Source of the DNA: Paludibacteraceae bacterium | GTDB taxonomy: Bacteria > Bacteroidota > Bacteroidia > Bacteroidales > Paludibacteraceae | NCBI GenBank assembly: GCA_024401475.1 | Contig: JAKSKZ010000001.1 | Span: 203,913 to 267,912, forward strand | DNA length: 64,000 nucleotides | Direction of reading: 5' to 3' | Part shown: positions 55,629 to 64,000 of the stretch, one piece after another | Layout: each line of letters opens with the position of its first letter | Numbering within the stretch: position 1 is the stretch's first letter | The notes under the pieces: generated by a model | Databases searched by the model: none | Told to the model about the DNA's origin: nothing | Seen by the model: only the letters and a program-made list of their open reading frames with translations | Made by a program: the position numbers and the translations under genes

Positions 55629-56795
55629 TTAATATTTGAATGTTCCAAATTCACTCTCGATGACCAACTCTTTCTTTTCCGAGGCCTCGATATGACCAAT
55701 GATTTGAGCATCGATACCAAACTCTTTCGAAATCTTAATGACTTCATCAGCGTGCTCAGGAGAAAGATAAACCTCCATACGATGTCCCATATTGAACACC
55801 TTATACATCTCCTGCCAATCAGTACCCGATTGCTCTTTAATTGTCTTGAACAATGGAGGAACAGGGAACATATTGTTCTTAACCACCTTCACATTATCCA
55901 CGAAGTGAAGCACCTTTGTCTGAGCACCACCCGAGCAGTGAACCATACCATGAATTTGAGGACGAAGTTTATCCAAGATTTTCTTAATAACAGGAGCGTA
56001 TGTTCTTGTTGGAGAAAGAACCATCTTACCAGCGTTGAGCGGGCAATCAGCCACGGCATCGGTCAACTTCAAACCGCCTGAATAGGTCAATTCAGAAGGA
56101 ACAGCCGCATCGAAACTCTCCGGATATTTTTCTGCCAAATATTTAGAAAAGACATCGTGACGAGCAGAAGTCAAGCCATTACTTCCCATTCCACCGTTGT
56201 ATTCCTTTTCGTAAGTCGCCTTACCATAAGAAGCAAGACCTACTATCACGTCGCCAGGCCGAATATTTGCATTGTTCACCACATCCGAACGCTTCATACG
56301 GCAAGTCACTGTACTATCGACGATGATTGTACGAACCAAGTCGCCCACGTCGGCAGTCTCACCACCTGTAGCATATACACCGACACCCATCTCCCTCAAT
56401 TCAGCAAGAAGTTCGTCCGTACCATTGATGATTGCAGAAATCACTTCGCCAGGAACCAATAGCTTATTTCTTCCTATGGTTGATGAAACGAGGATATTAT
56501 CAGTAGCACCAACACACAAAAGGTCGTCGATGTTCATAATAAGCGCATCTTGAGCAATACCTTTCCATACAGAAAGGTCGCCCGTCTCTTTCCAATAAAT
56601 ATAAGCAAGGGATGATTTCGTACCCGCACCGTCGGCATGCATGATGTTACAATACTCAGGATCCCCTCCTAAAATATCAGGAATAATTTTACAAAATGCC
56701 TTAGGGAAAATACCCTTGTCGATATTCTTAATCGCATTGTGCACATCCTCTTTGCTCGCAGAGACGCCACGTAAATTGTACCTTTGATCGCTCAT
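55629..56795 (-). CDS. purM: Phosphoribosylformylglycinamidine cyclo-ligase (AIR synthetase)
   Basis: 388 residues, purine biosynthesis step five. PurM-type features: HADGAGTKSSLAYIYWKET, MNIDDLLCVGATDN, GGETADVGDLV and NGLTSARHDVF. The enzyme is somewhat longer than E. coli PurM, as is usual in Bacteroidales. A good promoter is 60-90 bases upstream. Confidence 0.93.
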   Translation of the reverse strand: MSDQRYNLRGVSASKEDVHNAIKNIDKGIFPKAFCKIIPDILGGDPEYCNIMHADGAGTKSSLAYIYWKETGDLSVWKGIAQDALIMNIDDLLCVGATDNILVSSTIGRNKLLVPGEVISAIINGTDELLAELREMGVGVYATGGETADVGDLVRTIIVDSTVTCRMKRSDVVNNANIRPGDVIVGLASYGKATYEKEYNGGMGSNGLTSARHDVFSKYLAEKYPESFDAAVPSELTYSGGLKLTDAVADCPLNAGKMVLSPTRTYAPVIKKILDKLRPQIHGMVHCSGGAQTKVLHFVDNVKVVKNNMFPVPPLFKTIKEQSGTDWQEMYKVFNMGHRMEVYLSPEHADEVIKISKEFGIDAQIIGHIEASEKKELVIESEFGTFKY

Positions 56796-56855
56796 ATCTA
56801 ACTTACTGTTTTATTCAGAATTAGGACGTTCCACCGTAACGATGGAACTTAATTG

Positions 56856-56887
56856 CAAAATTAATGCAAAAAAAACGCAATGGCAAA
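56856..56887 (-). promoter_or_regulatory. Promoter of purM
   Basis: On the minus strand TTTG (complement of 56884-56887), 20 bases, then TAATTTTG (complement of 56856-56863), a close match to the Bacteroidetes consensus. Confidence 0.65.
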
Positions 56888-56976
56888 TTTTAAGGAAACG
56901 ACATTTCTTGATAAGTTCTCAACTCAAAGAAAAAATGAGTAACTTTACACATCTTAAACAATCAAAGAGTAAGCTT

Positions 56977-57462
56977 ATGACAGACATAAAAAGAATTATC
57001 AACCCTTGGGTTGGATCGGAAGGTTATAACTGTTTTGGATGTTCTCCCGACAATCCATTTGGATTGCACCTTTGCATCTATGAGGATGGCGATGACATTA
57101 TGAGCAAATGGAAACCATCTGACAACTATTCGGGTTGGGTTCGCACACTTCACGGTGGCATCCAAGCCCTGATTTTGGATGAGATCTGCGGATGGGTAGT
57201 CACCCGAAAAATCCAATTGGCAGGCGTAACTTCCAAAATGGAAATTCAATACAAACGCCCGATCTCTACCAAAGAGCCGGAACTGACAGCAAGAGGCCAT
57301 ATCCGCGAAAGACGCAGAAACATCATCATCATTGATGCCACACTAACCGATTCGGCTGGTCAAGTATGTACTGTCGCCACTTGCACATTCTTTGCATTCT
57401 CAAAAGAGAAATCCGAAAAAGAGATGAACTTTATGCCTTGCAAGGTAGAAGGTGAGGAATAA
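56977..57462 (+). CDS. Hot-dog-fold thioesterase (PaaI family)
   Basis: 161 residues from the Met at 56977; the longer frame to 56842 runs through the purM promoter region and is rejected. The hot-dog signature is clear: GYNCFGCSPDNPFGLHL, a central helix HGGIQALILDEICGW with the active-site Gly-Gly and acidic residue, and the strand MEIQYKRPI. The family hydrolyses acyl-CoA esters. Substrate unknown. Confidence 0.88.
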   Translation: MTDIKRIINPWVGSEGYNCFGCSPDNPFGLHLCIYEDGDDIMSKWKPSDNYSGWVRTLHGGIQALILDEICGWVVTRKIQLAGVTSKMEIQYKRPISTKEPELTARGHIRERRRNIIIIDATLTDSAGQVCTVATCTFFAFSKEKSEKEMNFMPCKVEGEE

Positions 57463-57487
57463 ATGTTTCCTATACATTTTAGCAAAA

Positions 57488-57524
57488 AAAAAGCCGTCCC
57501 CACATCTTGTGTGAACGGCTTTCT
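57488..57524. terminator. Bidirectional terminator between the thioesterase and nucleoside hydrolase genes
   Basis: AAGCCGT pairs with ACGGCTT around a longer loop, preceded by a run of A and followed by T-rich sequence, so it works in both directions. Confidence 0.75.
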
Positions 57525-57539
57525 TATATAAGAATAACT

Positions 57540-58613
57540 TTATTGAAGCGTAGCGAATGTACGAATCATATCAAAGACGTCGGCATTCTTCTCCATTGGA
57601 ACATAAAAGACTTTAGTCTTACCATCGGCTGCCTCCTTAAAAGAGGTCTTTCCCGTCTCATCGACACTAATCTTTCCTGCTTTGGTGACAATGAAAAGGT
57701 CATCCCCCATAACGGCGTGAACAACAGGGAACAAATCCCACAAATATTGGCCAACATCCCCCTTCGCCCATTCATCATAGTTTTTATAGGCAAGAGAGAT
57801 TGGATGGTATGGATCATAACTATAATCCTTGATCACCTCGTCATGAACAGACGGGAAACAAAGAGCTGCTTCAAGCGGGAAAACATACATCTCTGTAGGC
57901 CACTCTTCAATCACTTTCTTGGCCAAAGGCACATCTCCGGCTATGTTATACTCCACATCAAGAAGGTTGGACGAATAGCGTTGTTTCACCTTTGAGAAAC
58001 AACAACCCATTAACTCCAAACTTTTCACTTTCTTCTGAATGAGTTCCTTGCCTGACAATGGAGAATATTCATCCGCGCTAGACTCCAAAAGTCTTCCCAG
58101 ATTTGTGAACATACCCACTACTACGATTTTGACAGATTGGTCATTGGCTTCACTCAAGAGTTTCCTATACAATTTCCAACTTGGCATACGGTCGGAAATC
58201 GCAATTCCAGTCATAGGTAATAGCGGCGTCTTATCTTCGCGAACACTATCAATCAAATGGCAATAAGGAATAATCTCAAAGAAATTTTCTTCGCCCTCCA
58301 TCACGCCTAACGGAACGCTATCAGCCTTGTAGTAATGAAGAATAGCATCGGTCAATTTTTGTGCTTGAGATGATTTACGACTTTGCATCACGCCCAACAA
58401 CTTACACTTTCCTTGATTTTGGTAATGGAAAGCTGCTTGAAGAGCGAAAAGATCATCCGTCGAATTACCCGTATCCGTATCAATAATCAAATTGATCGGT
58501 GTAGAATCACCTGTAGAAGTCTTTTTATCCTCACCCTGACGAGTGCAAGAGACGAACAAAACTGTTGCCGCTAAACCCAAGACAGCCACCATTTGTTTTA
58601 AACGATAACTCAT
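57540..58613 (-). CDS. Lipoprotein of the inosine/uridine-preferring nucleoside hydrolase family
   Basis: 357 residues with a type II signal peptide (LFVSC, Cys near residue 23), so it is anchored to a membrane. The calcium-binding motif of the family is near residue 45: IIDTDTGNSTDD. VVGMFTNLGRLL, a segment near residue 170, is the second usual core strand. Such enzymes cleave ribonucleosides to base and ribose. The late His and Asp are not obvious, so activity and substrate are uncertain. Confidence 0.78.
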   Translation of the reverse strand: MSYRLKQMVAVLGLAATVLFVSCTRQGEDKKTSTGDSTPINLIIDTDTGNSTDDLFALQAAFHYQNQGKCKLLGVMQSRKSSQAQKLTDAILHYYKADSVPLGVMEGEENFFEIIPYCHLIDSVREDKTPLLPMTGIAISDRMPSWKLYRKLLSEANDQSVKIVVVGMFTNLGRLLESSADEYSPLSGKELIQKKVKSLELMGCCFSKVKQRYSSNLLDVEYNIAGDVPLAKKVIEEWPTEMYVFPLEAALCFPSVHDEVIKDYSYDPYHPISLAYKNYDEWAKGDVGQYLWDLFPVVHAVMGDDLFIVTKAGKISVDETGKTSFKEAADGKTKVFYVPMEKNADVFDMIRTFATLQ

Positions 58614-58715
58614 AACTTCAAAATTGCTGTTAATCGCCCACCTATACCATAGCGAGCAATATTTTCAAAATAGGAAAAGGACCACCTAAGCGGCCCTTTT
58701 TCCAGTTTATAAACT

Positions 58716-58918
58716 TTTAAGGTGACCTCTATAAATTCACCGTTTCTAAAATCTTTAGTATTAAGCGACTTGTTATAAACGTTTCGGAGCTTTTTGATTT
58801 TTTTGCATCTTGCTGTTTGACAGTTTCAGTTCACACACTGCGCCTTCCATCCCCACAGCAATCTGCTTAATACAAATTCAAAAATCTCTCGGAATCAAAT
58901 TATAAAGGTCACCTTAAT
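58716..58918. repeat. Inverted repeat pair bracketing a 165-base non-coding segment
   Basis: TTAAGGTGACCTCTATAA near 58717-58734 and its reverse complement with one change near 58900-58917 flank the entire spacer between the nucleoside hydrolase and oadB genes. The right copy begins six bases after the oadB stop. It could form a long stem in the oadB 3' region or be a MITE-like element; no flanking duplication was identified. Confidence 0.55.
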
Positions 58919-58921
58919 TAA

Positions 58922-60175
58922 TTATCCCAAGAAAGAGATCAAAATACCTGCAGCAACTGCAGAACCGATCACACCAGCCACGTTAGATGACATACAGTAG
59001 TTCAACACGTGGTTACGAGAATCATATTTCAAAGCAATGTTGTTAGCAACACGAGATGCCATAGGAACGGCACTCAAACCTGTTGCACCAACAAGCGGAT
59101 TGATTTTCTTCTTTGAGAAGAGATTCATGATTTTCACCAACAAGATACCACCGAAGATGGAGAAACCGAATGCACAGAAACCACCGGCAACGATTCCAAT
59201 CGTACTCCAATTCAAGAATGCATCTACTGTCATCGTTGCTCCTACTGACAAGCCCAAGAAGATGGTAGCAGCGTTCATGATACCATTAGAAGCAGCATTG
59301 AACAAACGAGAAGTATTCTCTCCAACCTCCTTGATCAAGTTACCGAACATCAACATACCTACCAAAGAAACTGCGTCAGGAACGATGATGGCAACGATAG
59401 TTGTTACAGCGATAGGGAAGATGATCTTCAACACACGCATGTTCTTGAACTCTTGCTTTGAAGGGAACTTCTTGTCTTGCTCCTTCATGTTGATCTTCAA
59501 CTCCTTCTCTGAACAGGTCAACTTCACTACCAATGGCACAATCACTGGCACCAAAGCCATGTAAGAATAGGCTGCGATAGCGATAGGACCCAACATGTGA
59601 GGAGCCAACTTCAAAGTTGTAAAGATTGCCGTAGGTCCGTCAGCACCACCAATGATAGCCAAAGAACCTGCCTCCTGCATTGTGAAGAATTGGCTTGCAA
59701 TCAAAAGAACGGCGAAGATACCGAATTGGGCACCAGCACCAAACACAGCCAACTTCAAGTTACGCAACATCGGACCAAAGTCGGTCAACGCACCTACACC
59801 CATGAAGATAATAGGCGGAAGCAATCCAGACTTGATCAATGCATAGTATATAAGGTTCATAATACCCAAATCGTGAGCGATTTCTGGCAATGACATCTCA
59901 TACACATTCTTAGCGACCTCCACTCCGTCTTTCATGTAGTGCACAAAACCATCTCCATCTGTAGCATAAACGCCCATGCCACCACCAGGGAAGTTAGCAA
60001 TCAAAACACCGAAAGCGATAGGAATCAACAGCAATGGCTCATACTCCTTCTTAATACCCAAGTAGAGCAAGAAAAAGCCAAGAGCAATCATTATAAGAGA
60101 TGACGGATTTTCGACAAAAGAGCCAATCGCCGTCATATCATATATTTTACCTAATATATTCAACAATTCTTCCAT
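58922..60175 (-). CDS. oadB: Sodium-pumping oxaloacetate decarboxylase, beta subunit
   Basis: 417 residues with about nine membrane helices. Hallmarks of the beta subunit: GVGALTDFGPML, the GGADGPTAIF segment with its functional Asp, and SSNVAGVIGSAVAAGIL at the C-terminus. It decarboxylates carboxybiotin and exports sodium ions across the inner membrane. Nine bases after oadA. Confidence 0.95.
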   Translation of the reverse strand: MEELLNILGKIYDMTAIGSFVENPSSLIMIALGFFLLYLGIKKEYEPLLLIPIAFGVLIANFPGGGMGVYATDGDGFVHYMKDGVEVAKNVYEMSLPEIAHDLGIMNLIYYALIKSGLLPPIIFMGVGALTDFGPMLRNLKLAVFGAGAQFGIFAVLLIASQFFTMQEAGSLAIIGGADGPTAIFTTLKLAPHMLGPIAIAAYSYMALVPVIVPLVVKLTCSEKELKINMKEQDKKFPSKQEFKNMRVLKIIFPIAVTTIVAIIVPDAVSLVGMLMFGNLIKEVGENTSRLFNAASNGIMNAATIFLGLSVGATMTVDAFLNWSTIGIVAGGFCAFGFSIFGGILLVKIMNLFSKKKINPLVGATGLSAVPMASRVANNIALKYDSRNHVLNYCMSSNVAGVIGSAVAAGILISFLG

Positions 60176-60183
60176 GACTCAAA

Positions 60184-62019
60184 TCATTTAATTTTCATCA
60201 ATACATCATCCTCAGAAACAGAAGAACCGCTTGTCAAGCAAATTTGAGTAACAACACCGTCACACTCAGCCGCAATAGCGTTGAAAGTCTTCATTGCCTC
60301 CACATAACAAACTACTTGGCCCTTCTTTACCGTATCACCAACCTTAACTGGTGTATCGCCTGAATTCTTCACCAAGTAGAACTTACCCTCCAATGGAGAA
60401 GTCAAATCGTTGCCCTCACCTGGAGCAGCGGCAGCAGCTGGAGCACCTGCAGCAGGAGCAGCACCACCATTGTTTGCACCGATTGTAACATTATACTTAA
60501 CACCATTAACGTCAACAGTAACAGTTTGTGGCAAGCTTGCTCCGCCGTTTCCTGCAGCCTTCTTAGCCTTACGCTCTTCAAGATCAGCTAGGAAGTCAGC
60601 CTTAGCCTTACCTGACTTGTATGCACGATATTGTTGTGGATGCATAGCCAACTCGAACAACTCTTCATCGTCTTGACCAAGTTCCCAACCCTCTTTTTTC
60701 ATCTCCTCGCGGAAGGTATCCAAAGCGTCTGGATAGTTGCTTTGAGGATCCTCTGTGTGGAATTCACGACCTTGCTCTTTTGCTCTGTCAACCAATTCCT
60801 TTGCCAAAGGACCAGGCAAGTTACCTGACTTGCCAAGCATCATGTCCCAAATATCGTCAGCAATCATTGACCAACGCTCTTTGCCCTTCTCCATTTGCAT
60901 AACGTTCATCAACGCCATGTTCTTCACATATTGAGAGAATGGAGTCACCAAGCATGGATAACCCATCATAGGCCATACATACTTCACTTCGTCGAACAAC
61001 TTGATCAACAACTCGTCTTGGCTCATCTTAGGCTTTCCGTTCTTCTCCTTCCACTTGTTGATAGACTCAAGGTTAGTCTCCAAGTCGGTCATCAATGATC
61101 CCATCATACCACCAGGAAGACCTGGACCAATCAACAATGAATTCATTTGACGGTTACGAGCAGGAATGTAGTAACCCAAGAAGTCGTCCATCATCTCTTG
61201 AATCAATGTACGAGCCTCCATATATGCTGCCATATTAATCTCTTTCACCTTGAAACCAGCGTCCTTCAACATCTCTTGCACGGCAATGACGTCTGCGTGA
61301 CCTGTACCCCAAGACAATGGCTCCATACCTACATCGACGTAGTCGCAACCAGCCTTACATACTTCCAAGATAGAAGCCATGTTGAATCCAGGGCCTGCAT
61401 GGCTATGGTATTGGATAGTGATATCCTTGATCTCCTTGATTTTGCGAGTCAACTCACCCAAAAATACTGGACGACCGATTCCGGCCATATCCTTCAAGCA
61501 GATTTCATCACAACCAGCCTCGATGAACTTTTTCGCCAAATCCACGTAGTAATCAACAGTGTGGATTGGTGAACTTGTGATACAAAGAGAAGCCTGGGCA
61601 ATCATGCCAGCCTCTTTCGAATATTTGATAGAAGGGATTACATTTCGTGAATCGTTCAAACCACAGAAGATACGAGTGATATCAGTACCTTGTGCATGCT
61701 TAACTTTATAGAAAAGCTTACGAACGTCTGCCGGAACTGGGCTCATTCTCAAACCATTCAAAGCACGATCCAACATATGAGTTTGGATGCCTGCCTCATG
61801 GAAAGGCTTTGTCCATTGACGGACTGCCTTGTTAGGATTCTCACCGAACAAAAGATTCACTTGCTCGAATCCACCACCATTTGTCTCTACACGATCGAAG
61901 CATCCCATCTTGATGATTGCAGGAGCTACTTTTACTAATTGGTCAACGCGAGGTACATACTTACCAGCTGCTTGCCACATGTCTCTAAAAACGAGACTGA
62001 ATTTTACTTCTTTAGCCAT
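60184..62019 (-). CDS. oadA: Oxaloacetate decarboxylase, alpha subunit (biotin protein)
   Basis: 611 residues. The N-terminal carboxyltransferase domain (about 1-300) is of the pyruvate-carboxylase type: RPVFLGELTRKIKEI, IQYHSHAGPGFN and CKAGCDYVDVG hold metal and carboxyl-transfer residues. A Pro/Ala-rich linker (near 520-535) joins it to the C-terminal biotinyl domain, with the biotin Lys in VEAMKTFN (family usually EAMKM). It transfers CO2 from oxaloacetate to biotin, then to OadB. Confidence 0.94.
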   Translation of the reverse strand: MAKEVKFSLVFRDMWQAAGKYVPRVDQLVKVAPAIIKMGCFDRVETNGGGFEQVNLLFGENPNKAVRQWTKPFHEAGIQTHMLDRALNGLRMSPVPADVRKLFYKVKHAQGTDITRIFCGLNDSRNVIPSIKYSKEAGMIAQASLCITSSPIHTVDYYVDLAKKFIEAGCDEICLKDMAGIGRPVFLGELTRKIKEIKDITIQYHSHAGPGFNMASILEVCKAGCDYVDVGMEPLSWGTGHADVIAVQEMLKDAGFKVKEINMAAYMEARTLIQEMMDDFLGYYIPARNRQMNSLLIGPGLPGGMMGSLMTDLETNLESINKWKEKNGKPKMSQDELLIKLFDEVKYVWPMMGYPCLVTPFSQYVKNMALMNVMQMEKGKERWSMIADDIWDMMLGKSGNLPGPLAKELVDRAKEQGREFHTEDPQSNYPDALDTFREEMKKEGWELGQDDEELFELAMHPQQYRAYKSGKAKADFLADLEERKAKKAAGNGGASLPQTVTVDVNGVKYNVTIGANNGGAAPAAGAPAAAAAPGEGNDLTSPLEGKFYLVKNSGDTPVKVGDTVKKGQVVCYVEAMKTFNAIAAECDGVVTQICLTSGSSVSEDDVLMKIK

Positions 62020-62037
62020 TTTATTAGTTATGTATTT

Positions 62038-62310
62038 TTATATTTTTTCTATTTTCTCTGCTTTCGACTTGCCTCCTGTCAACTTGCTGATTGCAAGATT
62101 GATCGCCATTGCAACATTAGGATCAACGGCTGAAGATGCAGGTGCCGCTGGTGCATTCTGTTTAGGTGCCTCTTCTGGCACATATTTGTTGACGAAAGAA
62201 ATCAACAAATTACCAAGGAAAATAATGAGTAGCAACACGGCAAAAACGGTTGCTATACCGACTCCCATCAATGTGAGGGAATCAATAAAATTATCGTAAT
62301 TAAATTGCAT
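62038..62310 (-). CDS. oadG: Oxaloacetate decarboxylase, gamma subunit
   Basis: 90 residues: one N-terminal membrane helix (about 13-34), then an Ala/Pro-rich linker and a charged C-terminal helix, the usual build of the small gamma subunit that holds alpha and beta together. First gene of oadGAB, with a promoter 40-65 bases upstream. Confidence 0.85.
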   Translation of the reverse strand: MQFNYDNFIDSLTLMGVGIATVFAVLLLIIFLGNLLISFVNKYVPEEAPKQNAPAAPASSAVDPNVAMAINLAISKLTGGKSKAEKIEKI

Positions 62311-62325
62311 AAATATTACTAAAAA

Positions 62326-62477
62326 AAATCTTACTATTTTACAATCTCCAAAATTAATAAAAAAAACGAAAACCCAAAAGCGTCATTTCTATTTTGAGGG
62401 ACATTCATACATTTCTAACGTTTTCACCTCACTTTGATTTCAAACCGTAACATTACTGATTAAAAATCTTACTATTT
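62326..62477. repeat. 15-bp direct repeats flanking the oad promoter
   Basis: AAAATCTTACTATTT is present exactly at 62326-62340 and 62463-62477, bracketing the 122-base region between the oadG start and the end of the WYL gene, including the oad promoter. Confidence 0.55.
62349..62378 (-). promoter_or_regulatory. Promoter of oadGAB
   Basis: Minus strand: TTTG (complement of 62375-62378), 18 bases, then TAATTTTG (complement of 62349-62356). The predicted leader is about 30 bases and starts at the edge of the direct repeat. Confidence 0.6.
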
Positions 62478-62486
62478 AACAAACCA

Positions 62487-63404
62487 TCAACAATCATCCA
62501 TTGCCGCTTTCGTTTCTTTCAGCACAATTTCCGCTGTTTTCAACATTTTTTGCTGCAAACTTCGAGGTTCGAGGACAACGATTTCCGAACCATATTTATA
62601 CAACTCCTGCTGTAACTGATAATCACTTTTTGCATTCAGCTCAAATATCGATTCATTATTGCTTATCTCATATTCCACTTGAGTATGATGCAGTGGTAAT
62701 GTCCGCAAATAATTGATTGCCTTACCCCAAGCCCTTAACCTAACTCTCTCCACTTTAGAATCATCGACATAAACACCCACGGAATCCTTGAAATAATCCG
62801 TCACAGAAAAACTTTCTGGAAAATCGAATTTCTCTTCCAATATCGTAACATTATGAATACGGTCGAGTGCGTAAATTTTCAATTTATCATCCTGCGAACG
62901 AGCCAACAAATACCAACGTTGCTTATCCACCTTCAAACAATATGGATCTAACACTCGAATCGAAGGCTCCATATCTCCAAACTTTTGATACGCTATTTCA
63001 ACTCTCGCACTACTTTGCATGGCTTCTATAATGCAAGTCAAGAACTTATGACCTGACGGTATCTCTTCAAAAATGATTCTATTCTTCAACTGATATCCTT
63101 CTTGAAGCATATTATTCACAGCAAATGAATTGATCATCCAATTCAAATGTGAATTTTGATATAAATCGTCAGAACTATCAATGTAATACCTCGCTCCCTT
63201 TCCCTTCCTACATCGGATTTCAATGCCGAAAAGATCTAATATGGCATCTTTATGAGCAATAAAAGTTCGTCTGGGAAACTCCTCACCCGTATCATTCAAA
63301 GGCGATTCCTGCCATTTTTCTCCAATCTCTTTAAATGTAAGACCGTTCCCATTCTGAACGGTGCTAATCAGCCAAATATACCTTTTGAAAGTTGTTAGTG
63401 CCAT
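62487..63404 (-). CDS. WYL-domain transcriptional regulator
   Basis: 305 residues. The N-terminal 75 residues form a helix-turn-helix region (LTFKEIGEKW, FPRRTFIAHKDAILDLF). The WYL domain is at about 125-210: RVLDPYCLKVDKQRWYLLARSQ contains the W-Y-L motif, and KIYALDRIHNVTILEE completes it. A C-terminal domain ends the protein. WYL regulators sense small ligands or nucleic acids and often control defence, repair or metabolic genes. It lies 80-180 bases upstream of oadGAB on the same strand, so it may regulate that operon (inference). Confidence 0.9.
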   Translation of the reverse strand: MALTTFKRYIWLISTVQNGNGLTFKEIGEKWQESPLNDTGEEFPRRTFIAHKDAILDLFGIEIRCRKGKGARYYIDSSDDLYQNSHLNWMINSFAVNNMLQEGYQLKNRIIFEEIPSGHKFLTCIIEAMQSSARVEIAYQKFGDMEPSIRVLDPYCLKVDKQRWYLLARSQDDKLKIYALDRIHNVTILEEKFDFPESFSVTDYFKDSVGVYVDDSKVERVRLRAWGKAINYLRTLPLHHTQVEYEISNNESIFELNAKSDYQLQQELYKYGSEIVVLEPRSLQQKMLKTAEIVLKETKAAMDDC

Positions 63405-63652
63405 ATCATCTATTAATAAAAAATTGCAAAATTGTCATATATTTACAAACTATGTTTAGTGTATAAAGATAAAGAAACAAACAACAATGTGCAAATTATT
63501 CGCACAATCGATGTTGAAAATTAGAAGAAATTACAAACAGGGAAAATTCTTGCCTACTTTATCCATGGGAACTAATGCAATTAGGTTCAAAAATGGATAT
63601 GGTTAAATCCGACGTATAGGTCAAATAACTCGTGGGTATAATTGTAATATTG

Positions 63653-63961
63653 ATGATGGACGATGCATCCTCTTCCACCCCCGAAATTACTTTTACAGAC
63701 CCCATAATTATGGAAAATACATGGGCCATACATTTTACCGATAATAGGGATGGCTTGGCAAATAGTCATGGATTTACATTTGGGACAAATGATTTCATAG
63801 ATTTGGCAAATACAGCAGATGGAAGAGACTACCCAATAACTACCGAAAAAGGTTTTGATTTCGCTTTCTTATTAACATCTCCTTCAGAATTATATGCGAG
63901 ATGTGATGATGCCTTTGTTTTTAATAAGCAATATGGATTTGAAACTATTGCTGTCCGCTAA
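63653..63961 (+). CDS. Unidentified short protein or gene fragment
   Basis: About 102 residues from the first ATG (63653), frame open back to a stop at 63626. The content is protein-like (TWAIHFTDNRDGLANSHGF, GFDFAFLLTSPSELYAR), with beta-strand character and no signal peptide or start region resembling a complete gene. It looks like the C-terminal part of a larger, probably extracellular protein whose 5' part is lost. Not recognised; could also be a small intact gene. Confidence 0.4.
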   Translation: MMDDASSSTPEITFTDPIIMENTWAIHFTDNRDGLANSHGFTFGTNDFIDLANTADGRDYPITTEKGFDFAFLLTSPSELYARCDDAFVFNKQYGFETIAVR

Positions 63962-64000
63962 AAATTAAAAAGCATAAAACTCCAGTCCGCTATGCCTATA

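Overview
The window looks like a chromosomal segment of a member of the order Bacteroidales. Four lines of evidence support this. The genes read as Bacteroidetes families: an NADH-dehydrogenase-like operon without nuoE/F/G, DUF4924, fused HisB and a Na+-pumping oxaloacetate decarboxylase. Two secreted proteins carry type IX secretion (T9SS) C-terminal signals. Promoter-like sites follow the Bacteroidetes TAnnTTTG (-7) pattern, sometimes with TTG/TTTG about 20 bases upstream. Shine-Dalgarno sequences are mostly absent. Genus and species cannot be read from the sequence. I see no phage, conjugative element, intact IS or CRISPR array.

Layout. 1-9.3 kb: the 3' end of a glycosyltransferase, a long REP-containing spacer, an envelope cluster (lipoprotein, TPM-domain protein, two tandem LemA paralogues), a small protein coupled to a secreted 5'-nucleotidase-like enzyme, an MscS channel, then a gene-poor kilobase with a probable minus-strand small RNA and a plus-strand transcript for a 19-residue peptide. 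9.4-16.9 kb: a conserved hypothetical, an AAA-ATPase/PD-(D/E)XK protein, hisB plus an aminotransferase, a sugar nucleotidyltransferase with galE, and an internally deleted methyltransferase remnant. 17.6-27.7 kb: nuoA-B-CD-H-I-J-K-L-M-N. 28.1-30.6 kb: a two-gene cassette of an unknown protein and a small radical SAM enzyme behind iteron-like repeats, then an OmpA-like lipoprotein. 30.7-40.2 kb (minus strand): hypotheticals, an 893-residue sacsin-like GHKL ATPase, a LOG-family protein, waaA, gltX and a T9SS type B surface protein. 40.5-49.2 kb: a POT transporter, REP elements, glyS, an outer-membrane beta-barrel, a T9SS-exported esterase, and the rplY-pth-S4-WG operon. 49.6-57.5 kb: tRNA-His, an AlkD-like protein, DUF4924, a sensory operon (pseudo-histidine kinase, LytS-type kinase, LytTR regulator), prfA, purM and a thioesterase. 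57.5-64 kb: a nucleoside-hydrolase lipoprotein, the oadG-A-B sodium pump, a WYL regulator and an unidentified C-terminal fragment.

The energy genes fit an anaerobe that couples ferredoxin- or flavodoxin-type electrons to quinone through an 11-subunit Nuo complex and maintains a sodium gradient with OadGAB. The most interesting candidates are (i) the unknown-protein/radical SAM cassette, (ii) the kinase pair in which the upstream kinase has Glu in place of the phospho-accepting His, with 21-bp-spaced direct repeats at a candidate promoter, and (iii) the small-RNA/small-peptide region at 8.57-9.25 kb. All functional statements are read from sequence and recalled family knowledge; no database search was run.
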